From positions 8,777,501 through 8,841,500 of the forward strand of contig NC_052474.1 of NCBI RefSeq assembly GCF_009730915.1: a DNA stretch of 64,000 nucleotides. The letters are read 5' to 3'. The position numbers were made by a program, and so were the translations under genes. The notes under the pieces are model-generated. The model was not told the DNA's origin. It saw only the letters and a program-made list of their open reading frames with translations, and did not search any database. Numbering within the stretch: position 1 is the first letter of the stretch; the number at the start of each line of letters is the position of its first letter. The stretch is from Dioscorea cayenensis subsp. rotundata. Its lineage: Eukaryota > Streptophyta > Magnoliopsida > Dioscoreales > Dioscoreaceae. Positions 35,589 through 47,940 of the stretch are shown here, in pieces.

Positions 35589-36552
35589 AATTCCCCTAAA
35601 TCATCCTCACTTGTAAATAACCTATTTGTTTGTTTCCTATGTTCAGATTGGTTCAGTTATGAAAATAACGGGGGGTTTAGATAAGTATACAATAATTTTA
35701 ATTACTCCCAAATATTTTTAAAAAATTCTATGAAATTCAAGCACAACATAAGGTTTGTCAATTAATCATTCTATTCAACTAATTATTATTGTTAACCGAG
35801 ATGTTTTGAAGTTTAAAATTACATAACTAATTTATATTTGTAAAAAAAAATTTATTTAACTAATATTGTTACAACTCAAAGATAAAATACAATAATACTC
35901 TCCATACATACAGTAAATAATCTAAATAGTAGTGCCTTTTTTATTTTATTAAAAAATAAATAAATTATATATAATTTGATTTTTAAATTTTATGTGAATT
36001 AATAGCAACGTGTTAACAATCTTTTAATCTTAACATTGGAATTTTTTTTATAAAATATTTATTTAAGAAATGATAATTCGAAATGGAATCTCAAAACCCA
36101 ACTAAAATAAGAACTTGATTGTATAAGGGGTTGTGAAGTTTAAGATTGATCTTCGTGTCTGTGCCTGTTCTCAACTCCTTTTAAACGAGAGAACACCTGT
36201 CAAATAAATAAATAAATAGCAATTTTTATTCATCGAATCGAGTGAAATTATCACATATCATTCAGGACAATTTTAAGGATCACGTGACTGTCAGACTGTA
36301 AATAAATCCATCATTATTAGCTATAAATGGTCCATGGTACGGTGGTAGACAAAAACTTGGAAAGACAAGGCATATTCCACAGTATTAAAAAAAAATGCAA
36401 AATTCACTTAAATTAAAAATTTACAAAAATATATGACATAAATAGGCTTGGTGGCTCAATTATAAAAAGAATACTGTCTTTCGTTGTGGACCCCGTTCTT
36501 TTAATGTATTTTTTTTTAAATTGGTTTTAGTTAAAATTTTATTTATATATTC
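35586..36552. other. AT-rich spacer between the two MULEs
   Basis: No coding signal, terminal repeat or clear element was recognised. Short (AAAT)n near 36201-36220. Confidence 0.4.
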
Positions 36553-37149
36553 TTTTAAGAGTAAATTACTTATAAGTCTCTAAAAATTTTCAAATATACC
36601 GTTCAGTCCCTCTGACAAAGATCTATACTATTTAGTCTTGCTTTTTTAATTCTCTTTCCACATTACTCCTTCTGTTGCTTTGATCCGTGAAATATTATGA
36701 AAATTCCAAAAATACCCTTCCATGCTTTTGAGAGGGAAAAGAAGGAAAAATGGCACCAAGTCTTGTCAAAGTATGGTTGTTTGTCCTTGTTGTCTTGTAG
36801 AAGAAGCTTCTTGTTCCCATTGCTTTTATACTCAAGCTTTTTTGTAAGAATGGAGTCAATCTCTTCTCAATCTGAAGACTAACTTAATGGGGAGGAAAGT
36901 CGATCATGGCGTAGGTGTAGAAGACTGGAAGGGGAGAAAGCTTGCAGCGGGAACAAAGTGCAAACAAACGTCTTGTAGTGGTGTTTATTTTGTGTAACTT
37001 ATGATGTATATGTTAATGAACATTGTAATCCTTATCTCACCTACGTTAGTTTTTGTTGATCCATGGAAGGATACATTTTCTAGTATTGCATGGCGTAAGG
37101 GAGAGGGTTATGTATTACACTTCACTGTCTTAACTGTATGAGGGTCGAT

Positions 37150-39790
37150 AGTAGAGGAAATATGTGAACGATGGAACTTTGAAGCTACCCGTGTGAGGGT
37201 GAAGTATTTGATGCCATATGAGCACAAGACAATGTCTTGCATTCGCTCAGAAAGCGACTTCCAATAGATGTGTCACATTTACCATATGTTTAACAAGAAT
37301 GTGGTGGATATGATAGTCGAGATTGATAATGGAATTACAGAGGGCTCTTCTATGTCATCAGTATTATCATAATTATCATATCCAATTAGTATTTATTTTC
37401 TTTATATAGTGTTCTCAATCTCACTATTTCATGTAAATTCACCTTTATACATTTTTTTGCATTATTTTCTCATTAGAAATCATTCGTTATGCGTAAGTTT
37501 TGATGCTAAAGTCTTTATAATCAGCCAAATGTTTAGTTATGGAAGTTTTTGTTTACATATGTTATTTTCTATTCAATTTCAAATAATAGTTGTTATATAT
37601 GTCATTACCTGTTTAACATTCGTATTGATGTAATCAACGAGTCTTTGTCACAAAGCGCTGCATTTAATCAATGCCCCTGCCATTATCCAGTTTGCCTGGG
37701 GGAGCAATGTCGAACTCTTCATGTAATTTTGAACTCGACATGTTCACAGTTGGTCAATGTTGTTAAATTACAACACAATTCAAGGAAGCCTTGTGTGACC
37801 ATGCTATCAAGTGGAATTTCAACTTTCAGTTCTTAAAAAATGTTAAAAAAAAGAGTTACTATGACATGTGCTTCCGATGGTTGTGAATGGCATGTCATGC
37901 GTCAAGAGATGGCAACCTTCCAACGTTTAGAATCAAAACAACCCAAGGGGTGCATACTTGTGGTGGAGATATTGGCACAACGTCACATTTAAAGCATCAA
38001 AGAAATGGGTTAGTAGGCATGTAATACAAAAACTCTAGGATCGTCCTCTATACCGTGTAGTGGATATACAATAGGATTTATTGCATGAACAAGGTGCTCA
38101 TTTGCCATACAAATAGGCATGGATGGGTAAACAGTCAGCAAGAGAAATTCTCCATGGAAGTGATATAGCAAGCTATGATCTGCTGTTATGGTACGCGGGA
38201 AAGTTAGCTAAAACAAATCCGGGAAGTATTGTGATCATTGACAAGGATGGTGAGCGATTTAAACGTGGTTTTTTCTGTTTTCGTGCTTGTCTTGATGGAT
38301 TTCGAAAGGGCTACAGACCTATGCTATTTCTTGACCGAACACATCTACTTGGGAGATATGGTGGCATACTCTTAGGTGCAACAAGCAAGGATGCAAATGA
38401 AGGATTATTCCACTTGGCATTTGCTATCGTGGATAATGAGATTGATGATAACTGGGCGTCGTTCATATTAACATTAGGTGATGCGTTATATGGTGAAGCT
38501 GACTATGACAAGATCATTACTTTCATATCTGATCGATCCAAGGGCCTTGTGAATATTATTGCCAGGGTGTTCCCTTCTTCCCCAACATGCATACTGCTTA
38601 CGACATCTTCAAGCGAACTTCTTAAAATCAAATAGTTAGCTAGGGAGGGTATTGAAAGATGAGTGTTGGAGCTTAATTGTACATGTAGCATATCCATGCA
38701 CATCTTCAGAATATGATGATGCTGTAAACAAACTCTTACTCACCTTGGCGCAGGCCCATAACTGGTTGTTCCAAAAATTTGGACTTGAAGCATTGGTGTA
38801 ATTACTTATTCCCGAGATGCCGATGGGGTGAGATGTACTCGAATGTTGTTGAATCTTTTAATGCATGGATAAGAGAGGCACGCCTTTTTCCTGTGTACAA
38901 CATGGTTGACTCGATCAAGTTTGCTTCCGAACTGTATTACTGAATAGTTTACTCATTCAGGATTGACATTAGATGTCCTCAACTGTGCTTTTTTGTATAC
39001 TTATCACTCTTCTTGATTACTTTTCATGGTTTTTGATTACTTTTGAAGTTTTATAATTAGTATTTGTCTTTCCTAGTTAATATTATTGATTAGTCGTTAT
39101 TATATTGAGTATGTATTTATTAAATTATGAAAACATTTAGTTATGTCCATTAGTGTATGGTTACGAAGCAGTTGCCTTTAGTATTATTGTACGCCATGCA
39201 GAATCCACACGTCTTTGTTTACATTTGGTCTAATTCATACTTGTCATAGGTACAAGGTAATGAACATGCGGTATGATCGGCACCAACAATGTGAGAAATG
39301 AGACACTAAGCTTTGTCCCGTGGTTCACAAGAAGATTGAGGAAATGATAGAGGAAAGTAGGTCCCTTGTAGTTGGCCAATCTAATGGGGAACAATATGAG
39401 GTTATTGACAGCTATAGTAACTCCTTCAATTTATGTGATAGGACATGCTTATGCCGACATTGGCAAATTTATGGTCTACCGTATTGGTATGCTTGTGCGG
39501 CGATCATGCAAAGTGATACTAACAACCATCATTTCATGGATGAATATCACACAGTTGCTTCATACAAGGCAGCATACACAAGCCCAATATTTCCCATACC
39601 AGACGATGACAAACCTAAAGATGATAGCCGACCTCTACGTCTTCGACCACCTATTACAAAGAAAAGACCTGGGCACCCAAGACGCAGAAGGATTGAATCA
39701 CAAGCATTCAATGTGAGGGAGCTACGTTGTAGTCGTTGTCACGAAGTTGGGCATAATAGAGATACCCGTAATGCAGTTATCGCAGACTAA
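37150..39790 (+). pseudogene. MuDR-type transposase of MULE 2 (decayed)
   Basis: Recognisable parts in order: an N-terminal segment RVKYLMPYEHKTMSC; a MuDR region near 37800-38030 (FQFLKNVKKRVTMTCASDGC, then EWHV) broken by frameshifts; a 170-codon open stretch at 38123-38635 with TNPGSIVIIDKDGERFKRGF, MLFLDRTHLLGRYGGILLGA, FAIVDNEIDDNW and ISDRSKGL; then MYSNVVESFNAWIREARLFP out of frame; and finally 39320-39790 with the SWIM finger CLCRHWQIYGLPYWYACAAI and a CCHC knuckle CSRCHEVGHNRD. The Cys and His of the SWIM finger are changed (PYWY where PCxH is expected) and the knuckle lacks its last Cys. The catalytic Asp residues and the Glu are still visible, but the protein cannot be made. Confidence 0.85.
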
Positions 39791-40179
39791 AAAATGTGAC
39801 AAAAGTTAAACATTTCTTTTTGAAAGTAGTAGAACATATCACCTTATGAAGTTTTATGGTAGAATGTTTTTGAGCACAATGGCTTGATATTGATAGTGAC
39901 GTCTAAATATTAAACATTTTCATGCAAAATATGAAGCTAGAGAGTTATATTTCAATACATACCGTTGAAATATAAACGGTAAGTAACAATTCTAAACTTG
40001 TTTATAAAATTATGAAGATATTCATATAATAAAGAGCAATATTAGCAGATGGTAACCAACTAACAATGATTATGGATAAAGTACGAGTTTCATAAATAGT
40101 TCTAAACCAGCTTATGCAAAGTCCATTGATTATGGACGAATTACAATAGTTGTGCACACAAAGGAACAGTACACAAACT

Positions 40180-43100
40180 TTCATTCACATACGAGACACA
40201 TAGACTACCATAAGCATCCTTTCTTTCACTGATCTGTAGTCTCGAGGCAATCATCTAATGCGGTCTTGTAGGCATCTGCATCTGTGGAAGGCACTGAAGT
40301 GGCATCTAGCTCTAGTGGCTTTGTAACGTGCGATTTTCAGCATCTGTTGTCACAATGAAACTCTCATTTGTTCTGCAGAGATTTCATCATCTTTAGTGTG
40401 TTCATCTGAGATGGAGGCGGGATCATCCTTCTTTGGCGGGTTGCTGGCAATGCCTTCTGCTAATATCCGTGTAGCATACTAAAGCAGTACTAGAGGGACA
40501 TCACCATGGGGAAGATTGAGTTGATCTCCATGTAATATTTGTTCCATGAAATGCATGATGTAGACAGAGCAATCCACACTGTCTTTCCTCTATTGTGGAC
40601 AGTCTTGCATATGTGATAGACTGTAAAACTTTGTTTCGGTAATGCCTAGTTTTAACTGCAGGTTCATGTAAAACAATGCACTCTACAAGCAAGATGAAAA
40701 CCAAATTATGCAAATGGAAACTCAAAACAGACTACAATATCAAAGTTTAGAGATTGACCATAGCATTTGCTGGCTCATCATATACAATGCTTGCAAGTGA
40801 GGAATAATGAAAGTATTCTTTCTTTGCCTTGTCCAGCACGAGAAGGTGGTAGTTCTTGTTAAGTACAAATAGCATAAGCACCAGTTGTACATTGGGATAA
40901 TCACGCACAGCAGGGGCAATCAAGTCATGTAGCCCTTGGGAGAATGCTTTTGTTTGGATAAGGCGAGGATATGCGGTCTGGTAATGGTAGCAGATATCTT
41001 GTAATGGCCTGGGTGATTCTTCATATCATCTAGCAATATTAAGACAAAAACATCGACGATTTTATTCGGCACCAACTGCTTACCATCTAAAAAAGCATAC
41101 AAATGTGCACGACAAGTATGTCCATAGCCGTTAGACCAAACGATTGTCCTGGTATAAGTAGGGAAGACAATTTATGTGCGATTAATATCTGAAACAAAAT
41201 CCTCAAATGCAAACATATGTTAACTGTAAATACACCATTAAAGAAGAAACTGACTTAGTAATCAAATGAAAGTATAAATTATGGTAAAAGTAAACTGTAA
41301 TCAAAATAACTAAATCCTTATTGAGATACCAGTTCGTTTTGTAATAATGATGGCATCTAAGCATGAAATATATGAACTGCAAATCGGAATCACACATGAA
41401 CGACAACAATATTGTATACTATTTCAAACTAATAGGGCTATTTCAAAGTTAGATAGCTCTTACCTGTCAATTCGGGTATTGAGAAAAACAGACATAGTCA
41501 TCTATTCCAATTGATCAAGGCGTGCGAAACCTGCAGGCAGGGGTGTAATCGATCGAGTCGAGCCGAGCAGCAAGTTACTCGAGCTCGAGCTCGTTTGAAA
41601 ACTCGCTGCTCGATGCTCGGCTCTAACTCGATCAAGTTTTATTTTTGTAGCTTGAGCTCGACTCGATACATAAATCGAGCTACTCAATAAAAGCTAACAA
41701 ACTATATTTTATCATAGATAATTTTATACTCAAACTTGAATTCGGACTCGAGCTCAAGCTCGAGCTCAAGCTCGGGCTCAATTATATATATAAAACAAAC
41801 TAACATATAATATATATACACACAAATACAACTACTCAATTAAGCTCACGAGCACTCGAGTCAAGTATTAAGATGCTCAAACTCGGCTTGCTCAACTACT
41901 CGAGCTCGAGCTCGACTCGGCCCTAAGTGAGTCGAGTTCGAGCTTTACCCGAATCGAACTCGAGTAGCTTGCGAGTAGTAGTGTATCATTTACACCCCTA
42001 CCTACAGGCCGTTTCTTTGGGGGGGGAGGAATGAAATCAACCCGTACATCAAGTTTGACTATCTGCTTTTCTGTGATGTTGTTATCTTGGGCTATTTCCG
42101 ATTTGGTATCCGGACCAGTTTCCAATTTGTCACCCTGACTAGTTTTTGATTTTCCACTCTTACCGTGTTCAGAAAATATGGTTGTAGCATAATCATTGCC
42201 AGTCATTAATTCCTCTTCCTTCAAAGTTACAAAAGACTCTATTATTTTACTGATGTCGTTCATTGTTTCTTCATTGACTACAGCAGACTCAGAAGTGGTT
42301 TGTGTTGATGTAGCTCTTTTTTTCCCTTTCTTCACTGGCGCAACCTTTTTGGGAAGCTCAGGTGTAGGCCGTGGTGCTCCGGCCTTTGTTGCCAATGTAG
42401 CACAAGTGACGGACCTCTCGTATTGGTCTCCTCTACAAGTTCATCATCCGGGCCTTTATGGCGTTTGCCGGTAACCTTTTTCACTCAGTTTTCGGGGTGG
42501 GGCAGAGGGTTCTCCTTGCAAAGGTTCAAATTCCAATTCCAACTCTAAGTCGGCCCATTGATCTATAGTCTTCTTAGGAGGATTCATTATTGCCTCGAGT
42601 TTACTAACTGCTGATATGAGTACCTTCATTTCATTGATCACCAACATGAATTTCCCATTGTCCGTAGCCTGCCTGTCTGGGCTAGATATGACAGAATGAC
42701 TATGACTTTGTCGACCCTTCGTGAGAGAGGCCTTTGCTTTCTTTGATTTACTATAGCCTGATGCTTGCACACCAGTAGCCAAATCCACCAGGCTTCTTTG
42801 TATGTTTTTGTACATGGCTCTTCCAAGACCAATGAGGTCAACTTCAACCTAGTTGGTTGGCTCCAAGTTGAAAAACTGGCAAAATATGGCAATCGTTAAC
42901 TCTAAAATTATTAACCATTTATTTAATAATCAAACAATAAAGAAGCAGTAATATAAATGGGTTTGTACATTAGAGATCATATTAGAAAGGTAATAAATAG
43001 TTTACTCTAAAATTATTTTAATTGTATATAGGTTAAAGATATTCGCATAAGTTGATCCACATACATATGAATATGAACATTTGTGCAAATTCTTGTACAT

Positions 43101-43998
43101 TTACATAAAATTGTAAACAAAAAATTCTATATTTACTTACTTATGTTCGCTTGAGTGACTCGAGTAATGTAGTGACACCGCCTTGTTTTCTGCAACTGTT
43201 ATCGCCGTAGCAGAGGATCCTTGGTGTTTTCCCAAAACGCACCTTCTTTCTAGTACCTGTTACCTCATAGAACCAAACATTTAGTGCAATGACACAACCT
43301 CTTACGTATCCTATCACATATGGCTTCCCAGCGCACCTAAGCTTCACTCGTGCAGCTGCAATAGGTGCATCATCCATAAGCCATTTGTGGGTTGCTTGTG
43401 CCCATGTGTATGGGTCCAATTTGGTTAAATCATTCAAGTAATAGACTAACCAAGAAGGTGCTGCACATGATGTTGTGGGAAAAAGCAATGATCCCAAGAT
43501 GTACACCAGAAGTAGTTTGACAAAACTCCTCTATTTGTCTCCTTCTTTCTTATCCACTAAATTCATTAAAGTACTCATTAGACAGTCCATATTTTTGTCT
43601 ACTCCTTTCTTGAAGAATTGCTCCTCAAGTGTGCATCATTCCTTTTTACATTTGAACTCTATGGCCTCACTATCACAACGTAGGCCTAATATCAATGCTA
43701 CATCCTCTGGCCCGAATTGCAAGTGACTTTCTCCTAGCTTGAACCTTTTCATTCTTTCATCGAATACTTGCATCAACCCGTCCAATATAGTTCGCTCTTG
43801 TGTTAAAGGCTCCAAGTCCATAAAATGGCTAAAGGGAGTCATTTGAAGGATATCCCAATGTTTGCGGGTCATCTTCTCCCTTAATTCTATGAGGGTTGAC
43901 ACGAGTGGTGTTAAGTAACATCGGCCATTTAACAAATTTCCAGACTCTCTTGCCATAGTCCTCTTAACTACACAAACAAAAGATTTCCTTGTAGTCAA
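40180..43998 (-). pseudogene. ULP1-type (C48) protease gene of MULE 2 (decayed, interrupted by hAT)
   Basis: From the 5' end: an N-terminal domain like that of transposon-linked Ulp1 proteins (DILQMTPFSHFMDLEPLTQE, FGPEDVALILGLRCDSEA), then MYILGSLLFPTTSCAAPSWL and WAQATHKWLMDDAPIAAARV. A charged middle region follows (KKAKASLTKGRQSHSHS; PPKKRPVGRG), cut by a 463-bp hAT element. The C48 catalytic part has NKNYHLLVLDKAKKEYFHY (catalytic His and Asp) and VDCSVYIMHFMEQILHGDQL (nucleophile Cys) in different frames. ULP1 enzymes remove SUMO or related modifiers in the nucleus; the role in MULEs is unknown. Stops and shifts make it a pseudogene, with possible true introns not resolved. Confidence 0.78.
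41538..42000. mobile_element. hAT-type MITE with GAGCTCGA-rich ends
   Basis: A 463-bp insertion with ends CAGGGGTGTAATCGAT (left) and ATTTACACCCCTA (right), giving terminal repeats of about 12 bp, flanked by 8-bp duplications CCTGCAGG (41530-41537) and CCTACAGG (42001-42008) with one change. Subterminal regions are dense alternating GAGCTCGAG/CTCAAGCTC repeats and the core is AT-rich. It disrupts the ULP1-like gene of MULE 2. No protein is encoded. Confidence 0.88.
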
Positions 43999-43999
43999 G

Positions 44000-45160
44000 A
44001 GATGAACAATTCTACAAAAGGTTTCAATAAAATACTAAAAGTTCTTGCACACATACTAATATACTAAGTAAGCCTTCAAATTTTGTTGATACCATACAAG
44101 AACACAATAATGTCTGCTTCATATGTTATAACTACACATAATTATGTGAAACTAAATAGGATTATGAATTACATTATTCCAAGTATATGTTTTCAAGAGA
44201 AAAATTCGAATATGACTTCAAACACACTATTATCCTCTGTTAACCCACTTTATGTTAACAAGTTCTTGTCTCTAATGAGCTGACGGATAAATTGCATACA
44301 CTGAGACAATATGAATTCCTTTGAGCCTTGGTGTTCTACTAAAATACATTAAATAATAAAACAATTGAACTTTGTAGAATGATCTTAGATGTGTACAACA
44401 TTGCCATTTTGACTCCTCATGACAAAAAAAGAAGATAACAACAACATTGCCATTTTGACTAATTCTTGAAGAATTTGAACACAAACTACATGAAAATAAA
44501 AAAAGTAAATTATTATCTTTTTTTTAACTTTTACTGGAATTAGGGCACAACAACATCATCTTGCATAGATTGGACATGCTTTGGGAAAAAAAGGTGGGTG
44601 ACGACCGGCCCTAGATGTCATAAGGCCTTCATACCTCTCGGCCACAGGATATTTCTAGGTTGTCTCCCTTGTGAATTGCTTCTCCCTCGCCTTTCTTCGC
44701 TCCGGCCCCTTCTTCTGCTCCAACCCCTTCTTCCACTCTTTAAATCTTGGGTTACCCACGGAACCAACTACAAACAACATCGCTCTTCTTCTCTTCTTTC
44801 CTTTCTATATCTTCTCAAGAGATTGACCACTCCGGCGTGCAATCCTTCTTCGGCTAGCAAGAAGGAACTCACAGTCACAGGGAATAGAAATTGTTTCTCA
44901 TAGTATTCTTGAATGACGAAATGATTTGACATCATCCATTAATTGTTAATGCTTTTTGAAAACTTATAAATTTATTATAAGGGCATTGTTGTCAATTCCC
45001 ACCAAATTTAACTCCGTTAGCAAGCCTTTGGACTCAAAACTCCACTTTTCAAAAAGCAGGGATTTTATGGGGATATGTAAAACTCAAGGGATCTTTTGCT
45101 CAGGTGGAAAAGGTAGAGGGATCCTTTAAACAATTTCTCTTTTTTTAATATTAGGTTTGT
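44000..45160. other. Right end region of MULE 2
   Basis: AT-rich DNA with a short internal duplication (acattgccattttgact at about 44399 and 44443). A CT-rich leader-like block (44630-44850) may be the promoter/5' UTR side of the minus-strand ULP1 gene or a captured fragment, and a terminus-like block lies at 44950-45160. No intact gene. Confidence 0.35.
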
Positions 45161-45412
45161 TCTTATCCTATCCCAACAAACTCACCAAATTTGTTTTTTT
45201 TCCCTTGAACCAGCATTACCCGTCGTGCTTGATTACCGCTATCTTCCCTATGTGACTCATGATCTTGATCTTATAAATAACTAAGAGGGCGTCTGGATGG
45301 GGGTTGGGGGAACCATTACCCATTCCCATATTTGGTAGAAATTTTAAGGTAGTAATCATTACCTTTGGGGGTAATGATTCATTCCCCTCATATTGGGAGA
45401 ATGAAGGGGGAT

Positions 45413-46213
45413 TAGGGATGGCAACGGGTAGGGTATGGGTAGGGTATGCCAAAACCCTTACCCTTACCCGTAACCCCTACCCCATACCCGTACCCTTACC
45501 CGCACCCTTGCGGGTAAAAAAATCATACCCTTACCCTTACCTGCAGTGGTACTGGGTATACTCCAGCAGTACCCAGCTACCCGTTGTTACCCATTGTTCA
45601 AATTATCGAATTAAATTTAAATAATAATAAAAATAAATTAATTATACATTATATTACAATCTTTTAAACACATGTCCATAAATTCAAAAATTACAAAGTT
45701 GATATATATTTGTTTATCTTAAATTATATAATCACATAAAAATGACATTTATTTAGGACTCAATGGTAACTCTACCTTTTTGTTTTTGTTCATGTTTAAC
45801 TATCTTGGTTTTTTTGTTTTAAATTTTTTCATATATCTACTATTTATATTTTATATAGCTTCAAATTTTATAAATATCTAGTAAGGTTTTGAATATAAAA
45901 AACATTAAAAGTAATTCTCATAAGTTATATCCAATTGATTTTTTATTAGTATCTTATTTTTCAGGATGTTTTTATAATTTATAGAATAAATTATTATAAC
46001 ATTATTTTTTTATATTTGTTTATTTTTAAATTTAATTATGATTCTTAATATATATATCTAAAATTCAATTTTAATAATATTATCAAATATAAATATAGAA
46101 ATTAAATAAAATTTAAAATAATATATTAAGAGAAAATTTGAAGTATTATTTTCAAATTAATCACCATGAAAATAGATATTGAGTAAATTGTGAGTAAATG
46201 TTTAGTTTAATAA

Positions 46214-46252
<39 letters not shown>

Positions 46253-46478
46253 GGTAAGGGTACGGGTACGGGTTTTACCCGTACCCTCTTCAACGGGTAA
46301 GGGTAAGGGTGCAGGGTGCAGAGTAGGGGCATACCCTCATCCCGACCCGCATCCCGCCTCAAAAACTAACGGGTATACCCTTACCCTTACCCGATGCCCG
46401 GTCAAAGAGGGTAATACCCTCTTTGACCGGCACGGTACTGTGATATCTCGCCGGGTAGGGTACAAATTGCCATCTCTA
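45413..46478. mobile_element. hAT-type non-autonomous element, copy B
   Basis: A 1,066-bp insertion with perfect 8-bp duplications AGGGGGAT (45405-45412, 46479-46486) and ends TAGGGATGGCAACGGG / TTGCCATCTCTA. The inside closely matches copy A, including the blocks cataaattcaaaa, ttatataatcacataaaaat and attggctaatt-like AT core, with a shorter (TA)n (46219-46246). Subterminal TACCC/GGGTA arrays are better preserved than in copy A. Confidence 0.95.
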
Positions 46479-46755
46479 AGGGGGATGGAGGAGTAATTGG
46501 TGAAAATTACCCATTTTACCCTCACTAATATATGTATTTGGGTATATTAATATAACAATATATTAATATATTAAATAAATATAAATATATTGATATTAAA
46601 ATAATTAATATTTAATTAATAATAGTTATGTTATAAATATATTTTCTATTTAATATAAATGTATTAATATTAAAATAATTAATATTTTAATTATAATAAT
46701 CATATAATAGTTATATTAAACAAATATTTATTTCAAACATAAGCTATAAAATAAT

Positions 46756-47940
46756 GAGTAATGCTATATAGAGCGAAGCAGTCACACGACCCAGCCACAC
46801 GAATGACGTGGTTGGGTCACGTGGCTGCTTCTTTCACCGAATTTTTTTTATTTTTAATTAAAAAAAAATGCAAAAAGAGGAAAAAGTCTCTCTCTCTCTA
46901 TCACACACACACTCTCTCTCTCTCTCTCTCTCCTGTAACCCGAAAAAGTTTCTCTCTCTATCACTCACTCCCTCTCCTGCAACCCAGCTGAGTGACTGCG
47001 TTTCCCTCTCTCGTGCATCGCTCTCCTAGCCGTCGCTTTCCATCTCTCCTGCGGCACGAGTCCCCGGCAGCCACACAAACCAGTCCAGCACCCTCGCTCC
47101 AGCTCGGTCCCGACGCTACTCCCGATGCCGCTTCACCTAGCTCCCGGCTCCTGCAACAATCTTCAGAACTTTCATCATGTCCCCAGATGAAGTGTGGTTA
47201 ATCCTGCAAAAGTAAAATATCCTTTTGCTATTCATCATTGATAAAGATGATAGTCCCGACCAATGCAGTCCAAGTGATCCTTGAGCCTGCACATTCAATC
47301 ACAAACACAAATGTAAAATTTTGTATAAAATCCTAGAATTAAAAAATCATCCAAAACTCCAAATACAATAAAAGTAAAATATCCACATGAAGTGGATGCT
47401 TATTAAAAAAGTTATCCATCATTGAAGCATAAGATTTTTTTGTTCAGTGGATGCATATTAAAAAAGTCATCCACATGAAATGTGGTTAATCTTGCAAAAG
47501 TAAAATATCATTTTGCTATCCATCATTGATAAAGATGATAGTCCAGACCTATGCAGTCTCGTGTTATCACTAAAGCAATAAAAGTTGTGTGCAAGCAGTG
47601 GTCATGTTGTAAAATGCATATTGTAATTCATCTATGCAGGAGCCGGGAGCTGGGTGAAGCGGTGTCGGGAGTAGCGTCGGGACTGGGCTGGAGCGAGGGT
47701 GCTGGACTGCTTCGTGTGGCTGCCGGGGACTCGTACCGCAAGAGAGAGCGATGCACGAGAGAGGGATACGCAACCACCCAGCTGGGTTGCAGGAGAGAGA
47801 GAAAGAGAGACTTTTTCCTCTTTTTGCGTTTTTTTAATTAAAAATAAAAAAAAATTCGGAGAGCGAAGCAGCCACGTGACTCAGCCACGTCATTCGTGTG
47901 GCTGGGTCGTGTGACTGCTTCGCTCTATATAGCATTACTC
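46756..47940. mobile_element. Non-autonomous long-TIR MULE (foldback-like)
   Basis: Flanked by a perfect 9-bp duplication TAAAATAAT (46747-46755, 47941-47949). The ends are GAGTAATGCTATATAGAGCG in inverted orientation, and the inverted arms extend about 400 bp (left to about 47160) and 305 bp (right from about 47636). The arms are GC-rich with a CT microsatellite expanded only in the left arm (about 46885-46935). The 475-bp centre holds a direct repeat (gtggttaatcctgcaaaagt at about 47198 and gtggttaatcttgcaaaagt at about 47482). No transposase. Confidence 0.92.

Larger units (their letters stand above)
36553..45160. mobile_element. Second two-gene Mutator-like element, KAONASHI-like (transposase + ULP1), decayed
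   Basis: A plus-strand MULE transposase and a minus-strand ULP1/C48 protease gene converge inside one block. Its outer parts have MULE-terminus-like texture: left, taaattacttataagtctct with aaaattccaaaaataccctt; right (reverse), agagaaattgtttaaaggatccctc with aattgacaacaatgccctt. The coupling of MULE transposase with a ULP1-like cysteine protease is the hallmark of the KAONASHI superfamily. Both genes carry many stops and frameshifts. The boundaries are approximate and no target duplication was confirmed. Confidence 0.6.

Noticed and set aside
36697..36882. Short open frame near the left end of MULE 2
   Set aside because: It lies in terminus/leader-like sequence and shows no similarity to any recognised domain.
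36553..45160. Firm terminal inverted repeats for MULE 2
   Set aside because: The ends share texture and short blocks only. I could not find a 9-bp duplication, so the boundaries are given as approximate.
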